Part shown: in pieces, positions 22,701 to 30,231 of the stretch | Layout of the letters: each line of letters starts with the position of its first letter | How positions within the stretch are numbered: position 1 is the stretch's first letter | NCBI GenBank assembly: GCA_031400185.1 | Contig: JANNPN010000202.1 | Coordinates: forward strand, 1 to 36,185 | From: UTPRO1 sp031400185 | GTDB lineage: Bacteria > Desulfobacterota > Binatia > UTPRO1 | DNA length: 36,185 nucleotides | Direction of reading: 5' to 3' | The notes under the pieces: model-generated | The model's database searches: none | What the model saw: the letters and a program-made list of their open reading frames with translations, nothing else | What the model was told of the DNA's origin: nothing | Program-made: the position numbers and the translations under genes

Positions 22701-25549
22701 TCGGCGACCGGCTTGCCCGCGAGGTCGACGACGCCGATCCGCGCGCCAACGGTCTCTTTCGTGCGGTTCGCGCGGTCGGGCGCGATCGCGACGAGCCGGG
22801 TCGAGGGCCAGATCGGGACGCGCGACGACACCGTCTGCACCTGGCCGGTCGGGTCGCGGAACTCGAGCTCGGTCCGGAGCGTCACGGGCGTCGTCGCCGG
22901 CTTCAGGTCGGTGATGGTCGCGCGTCCGGTGCCGGCCGGGTCGAGCGTCACCGCGAGGCGCTGGTGGATCTTCGGCGTGCTCGGGTCCTCGTAGGGCTCG
23001 GCCGCGTCGCCGTGGCGGACGGTGCCTGCGCTGACCGCGCCGTTCGCGATCAGGAACTCCTCGAAGTCCTCGGGCGGATCGGGCGTGTGCGGCGCGAGCT
23101 GCGCGCGCACGACGACCGGGAGACCGCCCGCGCCGCCGCCCGCGAGATACTGCACCGCGAGGTCGACCGGCACCGACGCCGCCTGCACGAGCGGCGTCGC
23201 GGGAAGCTGCAGGACGCCCTTCATCAGCGGGACGCGGAACTCCTCGACGCGGAAGCTCGCGGCAATCCAGTCGCCGGTGTTTTCGTAGGAGCTGTCGTAC
23301 TCCTCCTCTTCTCCCTCGCCGCCGGCGGCCGCGCTCTCGGCGCGTGCCGTCGCCGTCGCCGCGCTCAGGAAGTGCACCTCGTAGTAGCCGAGCTTCGCCT
23401 CGGGCGGGATCTGCCACGTGCTCTCGGCGACGCCGGTCGCGTCGAACGCGAGCGGTTGCTCGAAGTGCTCGTCGGTTCCGACGTGGACGATCGAGAGGGT
23501 CGTCGGGAGATCGCTCGGCGCGGCGGTGCCGAAGCCGCGGAGACGCTTCGTGCGAAAGAGGTGCTTCATGTGCGCCGTCTCGCCGGCGCGGAAGAGCGGC
23601 CGATCGAGGACCGTATGGGCCGCGGCGCCGCCGTCCTCGTCGACGTCGGGGAGCTGGTAGCGCCAGGGCTCGATGCCGTCGTCCCAGCTCGAGTGCACGA
23701 AGCTCACGTCGTCGCCGCTCCGCGCCGTGACGAGCAGCCCGTCGTAGAGCTCGCGGAGGGCCAGCGTCTGCGCGCCGTCGAACGGGTCGACCTCGGGGAG
23801 ACCCTCCGCGTAGCAGGTCGGGAGCGTGCGGAGCGCGGGCAAGTCGGCGATGCGCGCGAGACCGTCGCCGTCGGTCGTCGCCGCACGGATCGCGGCGCCG
23901 TTGCAGTCGCGGATCGTGACCGCGGCGCCCGCGACCGGTTTCGCCGCGTCGAGCGTCGTCACCCAGACGACCGATTGCTCGGCGCCCCATTTGAAATGCA
24001 CCGACAGGTTCGTGACGAGCGCGGCGGTCGGGACGTACATCGGCCGCGGCTTCTCGAGCAGCGCCGCGCCGAGGCGCGCGCTCTCGAGCTCGAGGATGTA
24101 CAGGCCGGGCTGCTCGAACGGGATGCCGACGACCTCGAAGGCGCGCTCGCCGCCGGGTTTCGGCAGCGTGAAGCTCTTGAGGGTCTTCGGGACGGCGGTC
24201 GGCTCGGGCGCGGCGGGGGGCGCGTTCTTGGCGGGCTTGCCGCGCTTCACCGGCTGTGCCGGCGCGAAGACCGACACCTCGCGTTTGGCCACGCCCACGC
24301 GCCGGAGCCACGGCAGGATGTCGGTCTCGCGCTCTGGCGGAATGCGCATCACGGTGCCGCCGACGCCGACCGCGTGGACGCGCGCCCGCGCGTCGGGCTC
24401 GAGGTTGCGGAGCGTGACCGGCAGCGTCGCGCCGGCGTTCGACTCGACGATGCCGAAGCGCGCGTTGAACTTGGCGAGCGGCGGCAGCTCGCCGGTCGTC
24501 ACCGTCAGAGGGTAGCGGCCGGCGTTCACCGGCGTGCGCCCGCTCTCGTCGCGGAGGTCGGCCGGCAGCTCGACCCGGAACGTCGTGGTCTCGGGAAACG
24601 GTCCCGGGAACGAGACGAAGCCGACGAGGTTCGCGTCGGGATTGTCGTCGGCGTGCGGCCGGTGCGTGCCGTCGGGAGCGATCACCGCGATCGCTTCCGC
24701 CGCGAGGCGCGGCACCGGCGCCGAGAAGTCGAACCGCATCGAGCCGATCGGATTGCAGGCGGCGCCGCTCCGCTCGCGGATGCAGCCGAAGGTCACCGTG
24801 AAGGCGTTCCGCGTCTGGAACGCGACGCGCTGGTCGGTGGTCGTCGCGACCCCTGACGCGGTCCGCACGCCCGCGCCCCAGACCAGCGTGACCCGCGCGC
24901 CGTTCGGGAACGCCTGCGCCGCCTGCACGACGACGTGCGGCTTCTCTGCGAAGCTCGGCGTCGTCTTCAGAATGGCGTCGCGCTCCGGGCCGGTCACGAC
25001 CCGCGCCCCGACGCGCTCGGGAATGCCGGCCACCTCGAAGCCGACGTGCTCGGAGATCGACGCCGGATCGATCTCGGCGTCGAGCGCCAGGATGAACGCC
25101 TGGTCCTCCTCGAGCGAGCGCGAGCCCTCGTACGGCGCCGTATCGCGGATCGCCGGGCCGCCGGTGTCGAACGCGAACACCTGGCCGGGTGCGACCGCCG
25201 TCCCGTCGAGCGCGCGCACGTCGTCGCGGAGGGTGAAGCGGCAGCGCAGCCCCGCGGGCAGGTCCTGCGCGAAGTCGTACGACCACGTGCGGCCGTCGAC
25301 CCAGCGCGACGAGCCCGCGCCGCCGCAGTCGACGGTGAACGGGTCGGACGGCGCGCGCGGGTCGCCGAGGGCGACCATCACGTCGGGGAAGCGCGCCGTC
25401 GCCTGCCGGACGCCCTTCACGCTTCCCTGCGGCGCGAACTCGATGCCGGCAGGTGCCGGCGTCGGGCCGTGCGGAGCGCCGGCGGCGTGACCCACGGTCG
25501 CGACCGCCGCGACGAGCGCCAAGGTCACGAGCCCACGGACGAGCGTCAT
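19739..25549 (-). CDS. Bacterial alpha-2-macroglobulin family protein
   Basis: 1936 aa from the ATG at 25549 (AAGGA nine bases upstream); a GTG at 25567 is in frame but less well placed. The signal peptide (LVTLALVAAVATVGHA) is of the ordinary type without a lipobox Cys, unlike E. coli YfhM, so the protein may be soluble in the periplasm. N-terminal macroglobulin (MG) beta domains occupy roughly residues 40-1000. The A2M core (LLLWKGRVALDANGRATVEV, LNDSLTSFRIVAVATSG) lies near 1270-1295. The thioester domain contains the CLEQ motif at Cys1484 (YPYRCLEQRVSRA), so covalent trapping of proteases should be possible. It is longer than the usual ~1650 aa. It traps proteases that reach the periplasm and is translated together with PBP1C. 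Confidence 0.95.
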   Translation of the reverse strand: MTLVRGLVTLALVAAVATVGHAAGAPHGPTPAPAGIEFAPQGSVKGVRQATARFPDVMVALGDPRAPSDPFTVDCGGAGSSRWVDGRTWSYDFAQDLPAGLRCRFTLRDDVRALDGTAVAPGQVFAFDTGGPAIRDTAPYEGSRSLEEDQAFILALDAEIDPASISEHVGFEVAGIPERVGARVVTGPERDAILKTTPSFAEKPHVVVQAAQAFPNGARVTLVWGAGVRTASGVATTTDQRVAFQTRNAFTVTFGCIRERSGAACNPIGSMRFDFSAPVPRLAAEAIAVIAPDGTHRPHADDNPDANLVGFVSFPGPFPETTTFRVELPADLRDESGRTPVNAGRYPLTVTTGELPPLAKFNARFGIVESNAGATLPVTLRNLEPDARARVHAVGVGGTVMRIPPERETDILPWLRRVGVAKREVSVFAPAQPVKRGKPAKNAPPAAPEPTAVPKTLKSFTLPKPGGERAFEVVGIPFEQPGLYILELESARLGAALLEKPRPMYVPTAALVTNLSVHFKWGAEQSVVWVTTLDAAKPVAGAAVTIRDCNGAAIRAATTDGDGLARIADLPALRTLPTCYAEGLPEVDPFDGAQTLALRELYDGLLVTARSGDDVSFVHSSWDDGIEPWRYQLPDVDEDGGAAAHTVLDRPLFRAGETAHMKHLFRTKRLRGFGTAAPSDLPTTLSIVHVGTDEHFEQPLAFDATGVAESTWQIPPEAKLGYYEVHFLSAATATARAESAAAGGEGEEEEYDSSYENTGDWIAASFRVEEFRVPLMKGVLQLPATPLVQAASVPVDLAVQYLAGGGAGGLPVVVRAQLAPHTPDPPEDFEEFLIANGAVSAGTVRHGDAAEPYEDPSTPKIHQRLAVTLDPAGTGRATITDLKPATTPVTLRTELEFRDPTGQVQTVSSRVPIWPSTRLVAIAPDRANRTKETVGARIGVVDLAGKPVADAAVQLDAFSRKVFSHRTRVVGGFYAYDSVTETKRLGTVCQGKTDAHGMLRCEGHVGVSGSVVLEASATDEAGRRSAANDEVYVAGDDESWFGGSDSDRMDVLPERRHYEPGETARLQVRMPFRAATALVTTEREGVVDARVVALAGTDPTIDVPIQAAWAPNVYVSVLALRGRADDVQPTALVDLGRPTFKLGITELQVGWLAHRLKVRVAAEHPVYRVREKAEVKIAVRTADGTPLPPGGEVALAAVDAGLLELAPNESWKLLDAMMGRRAYGVTTATAQMQVVGKRHYGLKALPIGGGGGRSATRELFDTLLLWKGRVALDANGRATVEVPLNDSLTSFRIVAVATSGLDRYGTGATAIRATQDVMVLPGLAPLVREGDRFRADFTARNTTDHPIELTLAGTVEGLPAPLGSRTVTLAAGGSEVVGWNVTVPVGVERLVYTMTATTTDAGAKVTDAKPADEVRAVQQVRPAVPVRTLHATLVQLDPNGTRHPVARPADALPGRGEVRVAVAPSLAAGLDGVREAMRRYPYRCLEQRVSRAIALHDDALWREVTSALPSYVDANGLLKYFPTSDEGSEVLTAYVLSVATAAGRELPERARAGMEDALRRFVAGALTTDPPLKTADLALRKIAALEALSRTGAVEPALLSTITPEPALWPTSALIDWWSLLHRIANRPNPAHLADVEQQLRTRLRVGGTSLAFSTEDGDRLFWLMSDPDVNAVRLVLALLEHDVWRDELPRLVTGALGRQQKGAWSTTVANAWGTLAIDRFAQAFETTPVTGTTTATLAGEARTVDWSTSAAGTSVSLPWPSAGSADLTLMQEGSGRPWATIQTRAALPLQEPLVAGYRITRTVTPVTAKTAGKTSRDDVLRVRLDVDADRDMTWVVVDDPIPAGATHVGTGLGGDSAMLASGEKAPEGVTPVFIERAFDGFRAYFDFVPKGRFSVEYTLRPSQAGSFALPPTRVEALYAPDVFGEIPNAKVEVGP

Positions 25550-25930
25550 GACGGCGATTCCTTGCACATCGCCCGGTGCGGCGCACGCGAGCGCGCTCCA
25601 GGGCCGGACCGGCGGGCTCGGGAGGTCACAACAGGAAACGCGTTCCCTGCGGGCGACCGCGCGCGTTGCGGCATCGGCCCGAAGATCTCCTCGCGGTCCG
25701 CGAGGAAGCGGAGGAGCCGGCGAGATCGCGGCTCGGCGCTTCGGGACGCACGGCCTGCCGGGCGGGATCCGATCGGCGGAGCGACGTCGAACTGCGCGCC
25801 GCGATCAGGGTTCATCCGATCCGCACCCTAGTCGCATCTCGGCGTGATTGCACGACTCGACCGGACGGCGTGCATGCCTGCAAGCCCGCGCGGGCTTCGC
25901 TCGGCCAGCGGCCATCATGAGGCGACCCGC
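25550..25930. promoter_or_regulatory. Divergent intergenic region with a perfect 19-bp dyad
   Basis: 381 bases between the alpha-2-macroglobulin start and the receiver-domain gene. The dyad TCCTCGCGGTCCGCGAGGA (25688-25706; 9-base arms, one central base) is 139 bases upstream of the macroglobulin start, a plausible operator site. No convincing -35/-10 pair or small gene was recognised in the rest. Confidence 0.4.
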
Positions 25931-26503
25931 ATGACACGCCGGCTGCAAGTCGCGGAGCTGGCGCGCGATCCGGGCCCGTGTGCGCTGCGCCGCCCCCGCC
26001 CGCGTCGCACGGCGCCGTCCTTGCTCAATCACGCGCTGATGCCCGCGAGCGTCCTCATCATCGCCGATCGGATCGACATCGCGACCATGATCGCGCGTTG
26101 TCTCTCGGGTGTCGGCCTCCGCCCGCTCGTCGCGAACGACATGCGGCACGCCGGGTCGATCCTGCAGCGGGAGAGTCCCGAGGCGGTCGTACTCGACCTC
26201 GCGACCCCGGGACACTGCGACGCCGTCATGCAGTGGCTCCGCCGCGACCCGGTGCGTGCGGCGATGGCCGTCATCCAGGTCTCTGCGATCGCGCGACACG
26301 GCGGCGCCCCGCGCGGCGAGATCCGCGCGAACGTCGTGGTGCCGAAGCCGTTCACGCCCCGCCAGATCGTCGACGCCGTCCGCACCGCGCTCGTTCGTCG
26401 CGTCGCGCGGCAGCACGTCGCTGCGCCGGCGGTTCGCGCCCTGCCGCCGGCCGCCGCGACGCCTCCGGGCATGCGCGGATCCGATCCGCTCGTCGGCGGG
26501 TAG
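25931..26503 (+). CDS. Receiver-domain protein (single-domain response regulator, degenerate acidic pocket)
   Basis: 190 aa from the ATG at 25931, which has GAGG eight bases upstream; the in-frame ATG at 26039 (giving 154 aa, MPASVLIIADR) starts right at the domain and is a fair alternative without a ribosome site. The receiver fold follows: VLIIADRIDIATMI, the phosphoacceptor Asp in AVVLDLATPG, VIQVSAIARHG with Ser at the switch position, and Lys in VVPKPFTPRQIV. The usual acidic pair after strand 1 ('DDD') is reduced to A-D-R-I-D, so magnesium binding and phosphorylation may be weak. A disordered basic/Pro/Ala tail ends the protein and no output domain is present. It probably acts by protein contacts; the partner kinase is unknown. 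Confidence 0.75.
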   Translation: MTRRLQVAELARDPGPCALRRPRPRRTAPSLLNHALMPASVLIIADRIDIATMIARCLSGVGLRPLVANDMRHAGSILQRESPEAVVLDLATPGHCDAVMQWLRRDPVRAAMAVIQVSAIARHGGAPRGEIRANVVVPKPFTPRQIVDAVRTALVRRVARQHVAAPAVRALPPAAATPPGMRGSDPLVGG

Positions 26504-26527
26504 CCGGCTCGGACCCAGGCGCCGGCC

Positions 26528-26545
26528 CTTACCGAAATCTTACCG
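26528..26545 (+). promoter_or_regulatory. 7-4-7 direct repeat CTTACCG-AAAT-CTTACCG upstream of the propeller gene
   Basis: Two identical 7-base units with a 4-base A/T-rich spacer (11-base period, one helical turn), 43 bases before the ATG at 26589. This is the geometry of PhoB/OmpR-family activator sites, although the units differ from the enterobacterial Pho box CTGTCAT. It would overlap the -35 region of a promoter for the propeller gene. Confidence 0.45.
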
Positions 26546-26588
26546 TTCGCTAAGGACCCGATCGGCGGGGCTCGCATAGAGCAGCGGC

Positions 26589-28631
26589 ATGCGCCCATCC
26601 GCCGCCGCCCTCGTCCTCGCCGCTCTCGTTCTCGGAGCGCTCGTTTCCCCTGCCCACGCCGAGCTCGGCAAATGCCGGCTCGGGGTGCTCAAAGCTTCGG
26701 GCGCCTATGCCCGGCTGACGTACGCCGCGCGCCAGCGCTGCGAGGAGGCCGTCGTGAAGGGCAAGGTCGCCGCCTGCCCCGACGCGACGGTGACCGCCGC
26801 CGTCGCGAAAGCCGCGGCCAAGCTCGACCAGCTCGTCGCGAAGGCGTGCGGCGGCAAGAACAAGGTCTGCGACCTCGCCGACACCGGGCCAGACGCCGAC
26901 GACGCGCCGAGCACGATCGGGTTCCCGTCGCGGTGCCCCGACTACGCCGGCCGGTCCTGCGGGCAGACGATCTCGGGCTGCGCCGACGTCGGTCCGTGCC
27001 TCCGCTGCGTCGCCGATCGCGCCGTCGATGACACCGCAGACCTCGCCTGGGGCGCCTTCCTCGTGCCGAGCCCCGACAAGGCGATCGTCAAATGCCAGCG
27101 CGCGATCGGCCGCAGCAGCGGGGCGCTCTTCGCGGCGATCTCCAAAGCGCAGCACACGTGCTGGCAGGCCGTCGCGAACGGGAAGGTCGCCGGCCCGTGT
27201 CCGGTTCCCGGGAACGCGAAGGCCGCCGCGGCGATCGCCAAAGCCACGGCCAAGCAGGCCGACGCCGTCTGCAAGGCGTGCGGTGGTCGCGGGGACCGCG
27301 CGCCCGCGGACGGGCGGTGCGACGGTCCGGCGCTCGTCGACCTCGCCGCGCTCGGCGCGACGAGCGACTGCCCGGCGTTCACCGTCCCCGGCGGCGCGTC
27401 CTGCGGGGGGACCATTGCGAGCTTCGACGACCTGGCGCGCTGCCATCGCTGCGCCGCGACCTACGCGGCGACCTGCGTCGATCGCGCCGGGGTCCAGGGG
27501 CTCGTGAGCTTCCCGCCCTCGTGCACCGGCAGCCCCATCCAGTTCGTGGAGGCCGTGGTCGACGGGAAGAACGGCGTCGACGGCATCCGCGACCCGTTCT
27601 CGGTCGCCGTGAGCCCGGACGGGAAGCACGTGTACGTCGGCGGCGAGCTCGACGGCACCCTCGCGGTCTTCGCGCGGAACGCGACGACCGGCGCGCTCAC
27701 CTTCGTCGAGCAGGAGGTGAACGGCGTCGGCGGCGTCACGGGCATCAGCTTCGTGGTCGCGGTGACCGTGAGCCCGGACGGGAAGCACGTCTACACAGCG
27801 TCGATCGACGGCGCCGTCGCGGTCTTCGCCAGGAACGCGACGAGCGGTGCGCTCACCTTCGGCGAAGCCGAGATCGACGGTGCCGCCGGCGTCGACGGCC
27901 TGGCGCTCGCGCGCGACGTCGTGGTGTCGCCGGACGGTGCGCACGTGTACGCGGCGGGGCTCGGCGACGACGCGGTCGCGATCTTCACGCGGAACGCCAC
28001 GACGGGTGCGCTCACGTACGTCGGCCGTGTGCAGGACGGCGAAGGGGGAGTCGACGGGATCGACGGCGCGATCGGGCTCGCCTTCGCGCCGGGCGGGGTG
28101 CAGCTCTACGTCGCTGGCAACGGCGACCGGGCGATCGCCGTCTTCGCTCGGAATGCCGGCACCGGCGCGCTCACCTTCGTCGACGTCGAGAAGGACGGCG
28201 TGAACGACGTGTCCGGCCTCTTCGGCGTGAGCGGGATCGCCGTGAGTGGCGACGGCAAGCATCTCTACGGAGCCGCGGGCACGACGTCGTCGCTCACGAC
28301 GTTCCTTCGCGACGGCGCGACCGGCGCCTTGACCTTTGAAACCGTCCTGCAAGACGGCGGTGCCATCGACGGTCTCGGCGGCGTCGGCCACGTCGTCGTC
28401 GCGCCGAACGGTGGCGCGGTGTTCACGACGGCCGAGCAGGACGACGCCGTCGCCGTCTTCGTCCGCGACCCGAGCACCGGCGCGCTGCAATTCCGCGCCG
28501 CGGCCTTCGACGGCATCGGCGGCGTCGACGGTTTGCGCTCGGCGGCGGCCCTCGCGATCAGCCCGGACGGCGCGCACGTCTACGTCGCCGGGTTCGACGA
28601 CGACGCGGTCGGTGTCTTCGCCGTGCAGTGA
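26589..28631 (+). CDS. Secreted seven-bladed beta-propeller protein with two N-terminal four-Cys modules
   Basis: 680 aa. The signal peptide (AALVLAALVLGALVS) is cleaved near PAHAE, residue 24. Residues 29-87 and 169-228 are two C-x21-C-x11/12-C-x23-C helical modules like those in the genes at 8322 and 15043. From residue ~316 a propeller of the lactonase/YVTN type (PF10282-like) is built from seven ~52-aa repeats with the consensus VSPDGKHVYVAGxxDDAVAVFARNATTGALTFVE...DGVGGVDGL. The N-terminal IQFVEAVVDGKNGVDGI supplies the strand that closes the ring with the last blade (VGVFAVQ). No lactonase active-site residues were identified, so a binding or scaffold role outside the inner membrane is more likely than catalysis. 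The ribosome site is weak. The repeat at 26528 may control it. Confidence 0.92.
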   Translation: MRPSAAALVLAALVLGALVSPAHAELGKCRLGVLKASGAYARLTYAARQRCEEAVVKGKVAACPDATVTAAVAKAAAKLDQLVAKACGGKNKVCDLADTGPDADDAPSTIGFPSRCPDYAGRSCGQTISGCADVGPCLRCVADRAVDDTADLAWGAFLVPSPDKAIVKCQRAIGRSSGALFAAISKAQHTCWQAVANGKVAGPCPVPGNAKAAAAIAKATAKQADAVCKACGGRGDRAPADGRCDGPALVDLAALGATSDCPAFTVPGGASCGGTIASFDDLARCHRCAATYAATCVDRAGVQGLVSFPPSCTGSPIQFVEAVVDGKNGVDGIRDPFSVAVSPDGKHVYVGGELDGTLAVFARNATTGALTFVEQEVNGVGGVTGISFVVAVTVSPDGKHVYTASIDGAVAVFARNATSGALTFGEAEIDGAAGVDGLALARDVVVSPDGAHVYAAGLGDDAVAIFTRNATTGALTYVGRVQDGEGGVDGIDGAIGLAFAPGGVQLYVAGNGDRAIAVFARNAGTGALTFVDVEKDGVNDVSGLFGVSGIAVSGDGKHLYGAAGTTSSLTTFLRDGATGALTFETVLQDGGAIDGLGGVGHVVVAPNGGAVFTTAEQDDAVAVFVRDPSTGALQFRAAAFDGIGGVDGLRSAAALAISPDGAHVYVAGFDDDAVGVFAVQ

Positions 28632-28924
28632 CCCGCGCGGGCGGCGAACATTCCGCATCCGTTCGGCGGCACGGAGCTCTTCGGGCGCTGTCGGGCCGAA
28701 GGCCGGCTGCTCGCGGCGATGACTGCGTGGCCCGCGACCGCGCGTGCTTCCTCGATCCGATCGTTCGCGTGGGACGGGCCGACCCGCCCGTCGACGGCGT
28801 CGCGCGCCCGACGTTGGTCGGCACGTTCTGCCTCCCGCGGGCCAGCGCGGCGGTCAACGCCGCGGCCGGGCTTCCGGGGCCGACGGCGTTCGTGATGCCG
28901 GCGGAGGTGCGGTTTCGGCGCTGA
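28628..28924 (+). pseudogene. 3' remnant of a Cys-rich secreted protein gene
   Basis: An open frame of 98 codons begins with a GTG overlapping the propeller gene stop (GTGA), but only codons ~40-98 look like protein. CFLDPIVRVG ... TLVGTFCLPRASAAVNAAAGLPGPTAFVMPAEV matches the tail of the 930-aa protein (CFVNGVTTRNG ... TVATFCMGATSSAIVNTAVGLPGPGAITQPVTSVEV). The first ~39 codons have no recognisable character and no signal peptide. The simplest reading is the surviving 3' end of a lost larger gene. A short read-through product cannot be excluded. Confidence 0.65.
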
Positions 28925-28939
28925 CGAGTCGGGACGGCG

Positions 28940-29572
28940 TCAGCGCTGCGACGCGGGCTTCGCCGCGTTCAGCACGACGGTGGTGAGATAGGTGAGCCGC
29001 GTCATCTTCCAGCGCTGGTCGCAGTAGCGCCAGAACGACAGGAGCGCGGCGGTCGCCGCCGCCGCCGCGAGCAGCAGATCCTGCTGCCGGAGCAAGAAGT
29101 GCGCGCTCGCGAAACCGAAGACCACCACCAGCGTGCGGAAGAACTTCGAGTTCGCCTCGAGCATGTCGATCTCGGTCCGCGCCGTGTCGGCGTGGACCAG
29201 GATGTACGCGCGCGCCCATTGGAGGGTCGAGAGCGCGCCCGTGCCTTCGCTCGCGCCGAGCTGCGGGAACGCGTCGCCGCGGATGCTGTCGGCGGCCGTG
29301 TACGTGAAGTCGGTTGTCTGCGGGTGCTTGCGCTTCCGCCAACGGTCGTACGTCGGATCGAGGAGTGCGCCGACGGCGAACGCGAAGTGTCCGAGGATGT
29401 ACGAGACGAGGAGGTAGGCGAGCCCGCCCGCGACCTCGCCGTCGAGCCGCACGCCGCCGTGACTGAAGTCGCGCGGGTCGACGTAGGCGAGCAGGAGCCA
29501 GGTGGCGATCGCGCCCGGCAACAAGGCGGCGAAGAAATCGAGGACGCCGACGAAGAAGTCGGTGGGCTTCAC
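28940..29572 (-). CDS. Four-TM membrane protein of unknown function, coupled to CYTH gene
   Basis: 210 aa. The GTG start at 29572 overlaps the CYTH gene stop in GTGA; earlier in-frame codons are antisense-like. Hydrophobic segments lie near residues 5-30 (FFVGVLDFFAALLPGAIATWLLLAYV), 46-70 (AYLLVSYILGHFAFAVGALL), 147-165 (LVVVFGFASAHFLL) and 170-188 (LLLAAAAATAALLSFW). Between helices 2 and 3 is a ~75-residue soluble loop with LDPTYDRWRKRKHP and the conserved-looking ARAYILVHADTARTEID / MLEANSKFFRTL. I know similar unnamed bacterial proteins with a 'GHF...LDxxYDR' and 'EAxSKFFRxL' pattern but no assigned function. Coupling to a CYTH enzyme suggests a partner or effector role. Confidence 0.75.
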   Translation of the reverse strand: MKPTDFFVGVLDFFAALLPGAIATWLLLAYVDPRDFSHGGVRLDGEVAGGLAYLLVSYILGHFAFAVGALLDPTYDRWRKRKHPQTTDFTYTAADSIRGDAFPQLGASEGTGALSTLQWARAYILVHADTARTEIDMLEANSKFFRTLVVVFGFASAHFLLRQQDLLLAAAAATAALLSFWRYCDQRWKMTRLTYLTTVVLNAAKPASQR

Positions 29573-30231
29573 CGTCGCGCTCGCGGGCTCGCGTAGAAGC
29601 GGGCGATCTTCGCCGTGGACGTCTTCGCTCGGATCCCGGCTGTCCGGAGCACGCCGTCGAGCCAGCGCTCGACCGCGGCGGCCGCGCGTGTGCTCGGGAG
29701 CTCGATCTCTACCTCGTCGTCGACGCGTCCCCCCGGAAACCACGTCCGATCGACCTCGACGACGACGCGCCGCCCACTCGGCAGGCGTACGCGCATCGAG
29801 CGGCGGCGGTTCTCGTAGTGTCCCACCGGCCGGACCGCGCGTTCTCCCCGAGCCGCGTCGATCGCGGCGAAGAGCTCGGCGTAGGGCGTGGCAGGGAGCC
29901 GGCGGCGGAGCGCGGCGAGACCGTCCGCACTTCCGGCGAGGATCCTCCCGGCGAGGCTCGGAGGGATGGCGGTTTCGGCCTCCACCTTGGAGCCAGTGCT
30001 GCGAGTGACCGCCTGCGTCGGTCCTTTGGCCGTGAGGTAGGCATCGCCGTTCTCGGTCCGGAGCCGCAGCGAGAGGCGCGCACGCCGAAGCGCGCCGTCG
30101 GCGGTGTCGAGCGCGTGGTTCACCTGCATCACATCGCGCGCCGGACGGCCGCCGAGTGCGTCGACGAGTCGGTCGGCGGCACCGGCGCCGCCCAGGAGCC
30201 GCTTGAGCTCGATCTCGTGGTGCGCGGTCAC
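29569..30231 (-). CDS. CYTH domain protein (triphosphate tunnel metalloenzyme family)
   Basis: 220 aa from a GTG at 30231 that overlaps the upstream stop in GTGA. The signature ExExK is at the N-terminus: HHEIELKR with Glu6, Glu8 and Lys10. The tunnel-lining strands follow: ARLSLRLRTENGDAYLTAKGP, SKVEAETAIP, NRRRSMRVRLPSGRRVVVEVDRTWFPGG and DDEVEIELPS, with alternating Arg/Lys and Glu. The C-terminal helix carries RAKTSTAKIARFY. The family includes class IV adenylate cyclases, thiamine triphosphatases and inorganic triphosphatases; the sequence alone does not decide which. All key charged residues look present, so an active magnesium-dependent triphosphate hydrolase is likely. It is the middle gene of a three-gene coupled operon. 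Confidence 0.9.
   Translation of the reverse strand: MTAHHEIELKRLLGGAGAADRLVDALGGRPARDVMQVNHALDTADGALRRARLSLRLRTENGDAYLTAKGPTQAVTRSTGSKVEAETAIPPSLAGRILAGSADGLAALRRRLPATPYAELFAAIDAARGERAVRPVGHYENRRRSMRVRLPSGRRVVVEVDRTWFPGGRVDDEVEIELPSTRAAAAVERWLDGVLRTAGIRAKTSTAKIARFYASPRARR

Noticed and set aside
20006..24856. A 1616-codon open frame on the plus strand, opposite the macroglobulin gene
   Set aside because: Arg/Asp/Gly-rich low-complexity translation without domains; it is the antisense of a well-supported gene in very GC-rich DNA.
17532..25586. One continuous 2684-codon minus-strand frame that ends as PBP1C
   Set aside because: Only its last 736 codons encode protein-like sequence; the rest is the wrong frame of the macroglobulin gene, which has its own frame and stop at 19739. 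Not a real fusion.
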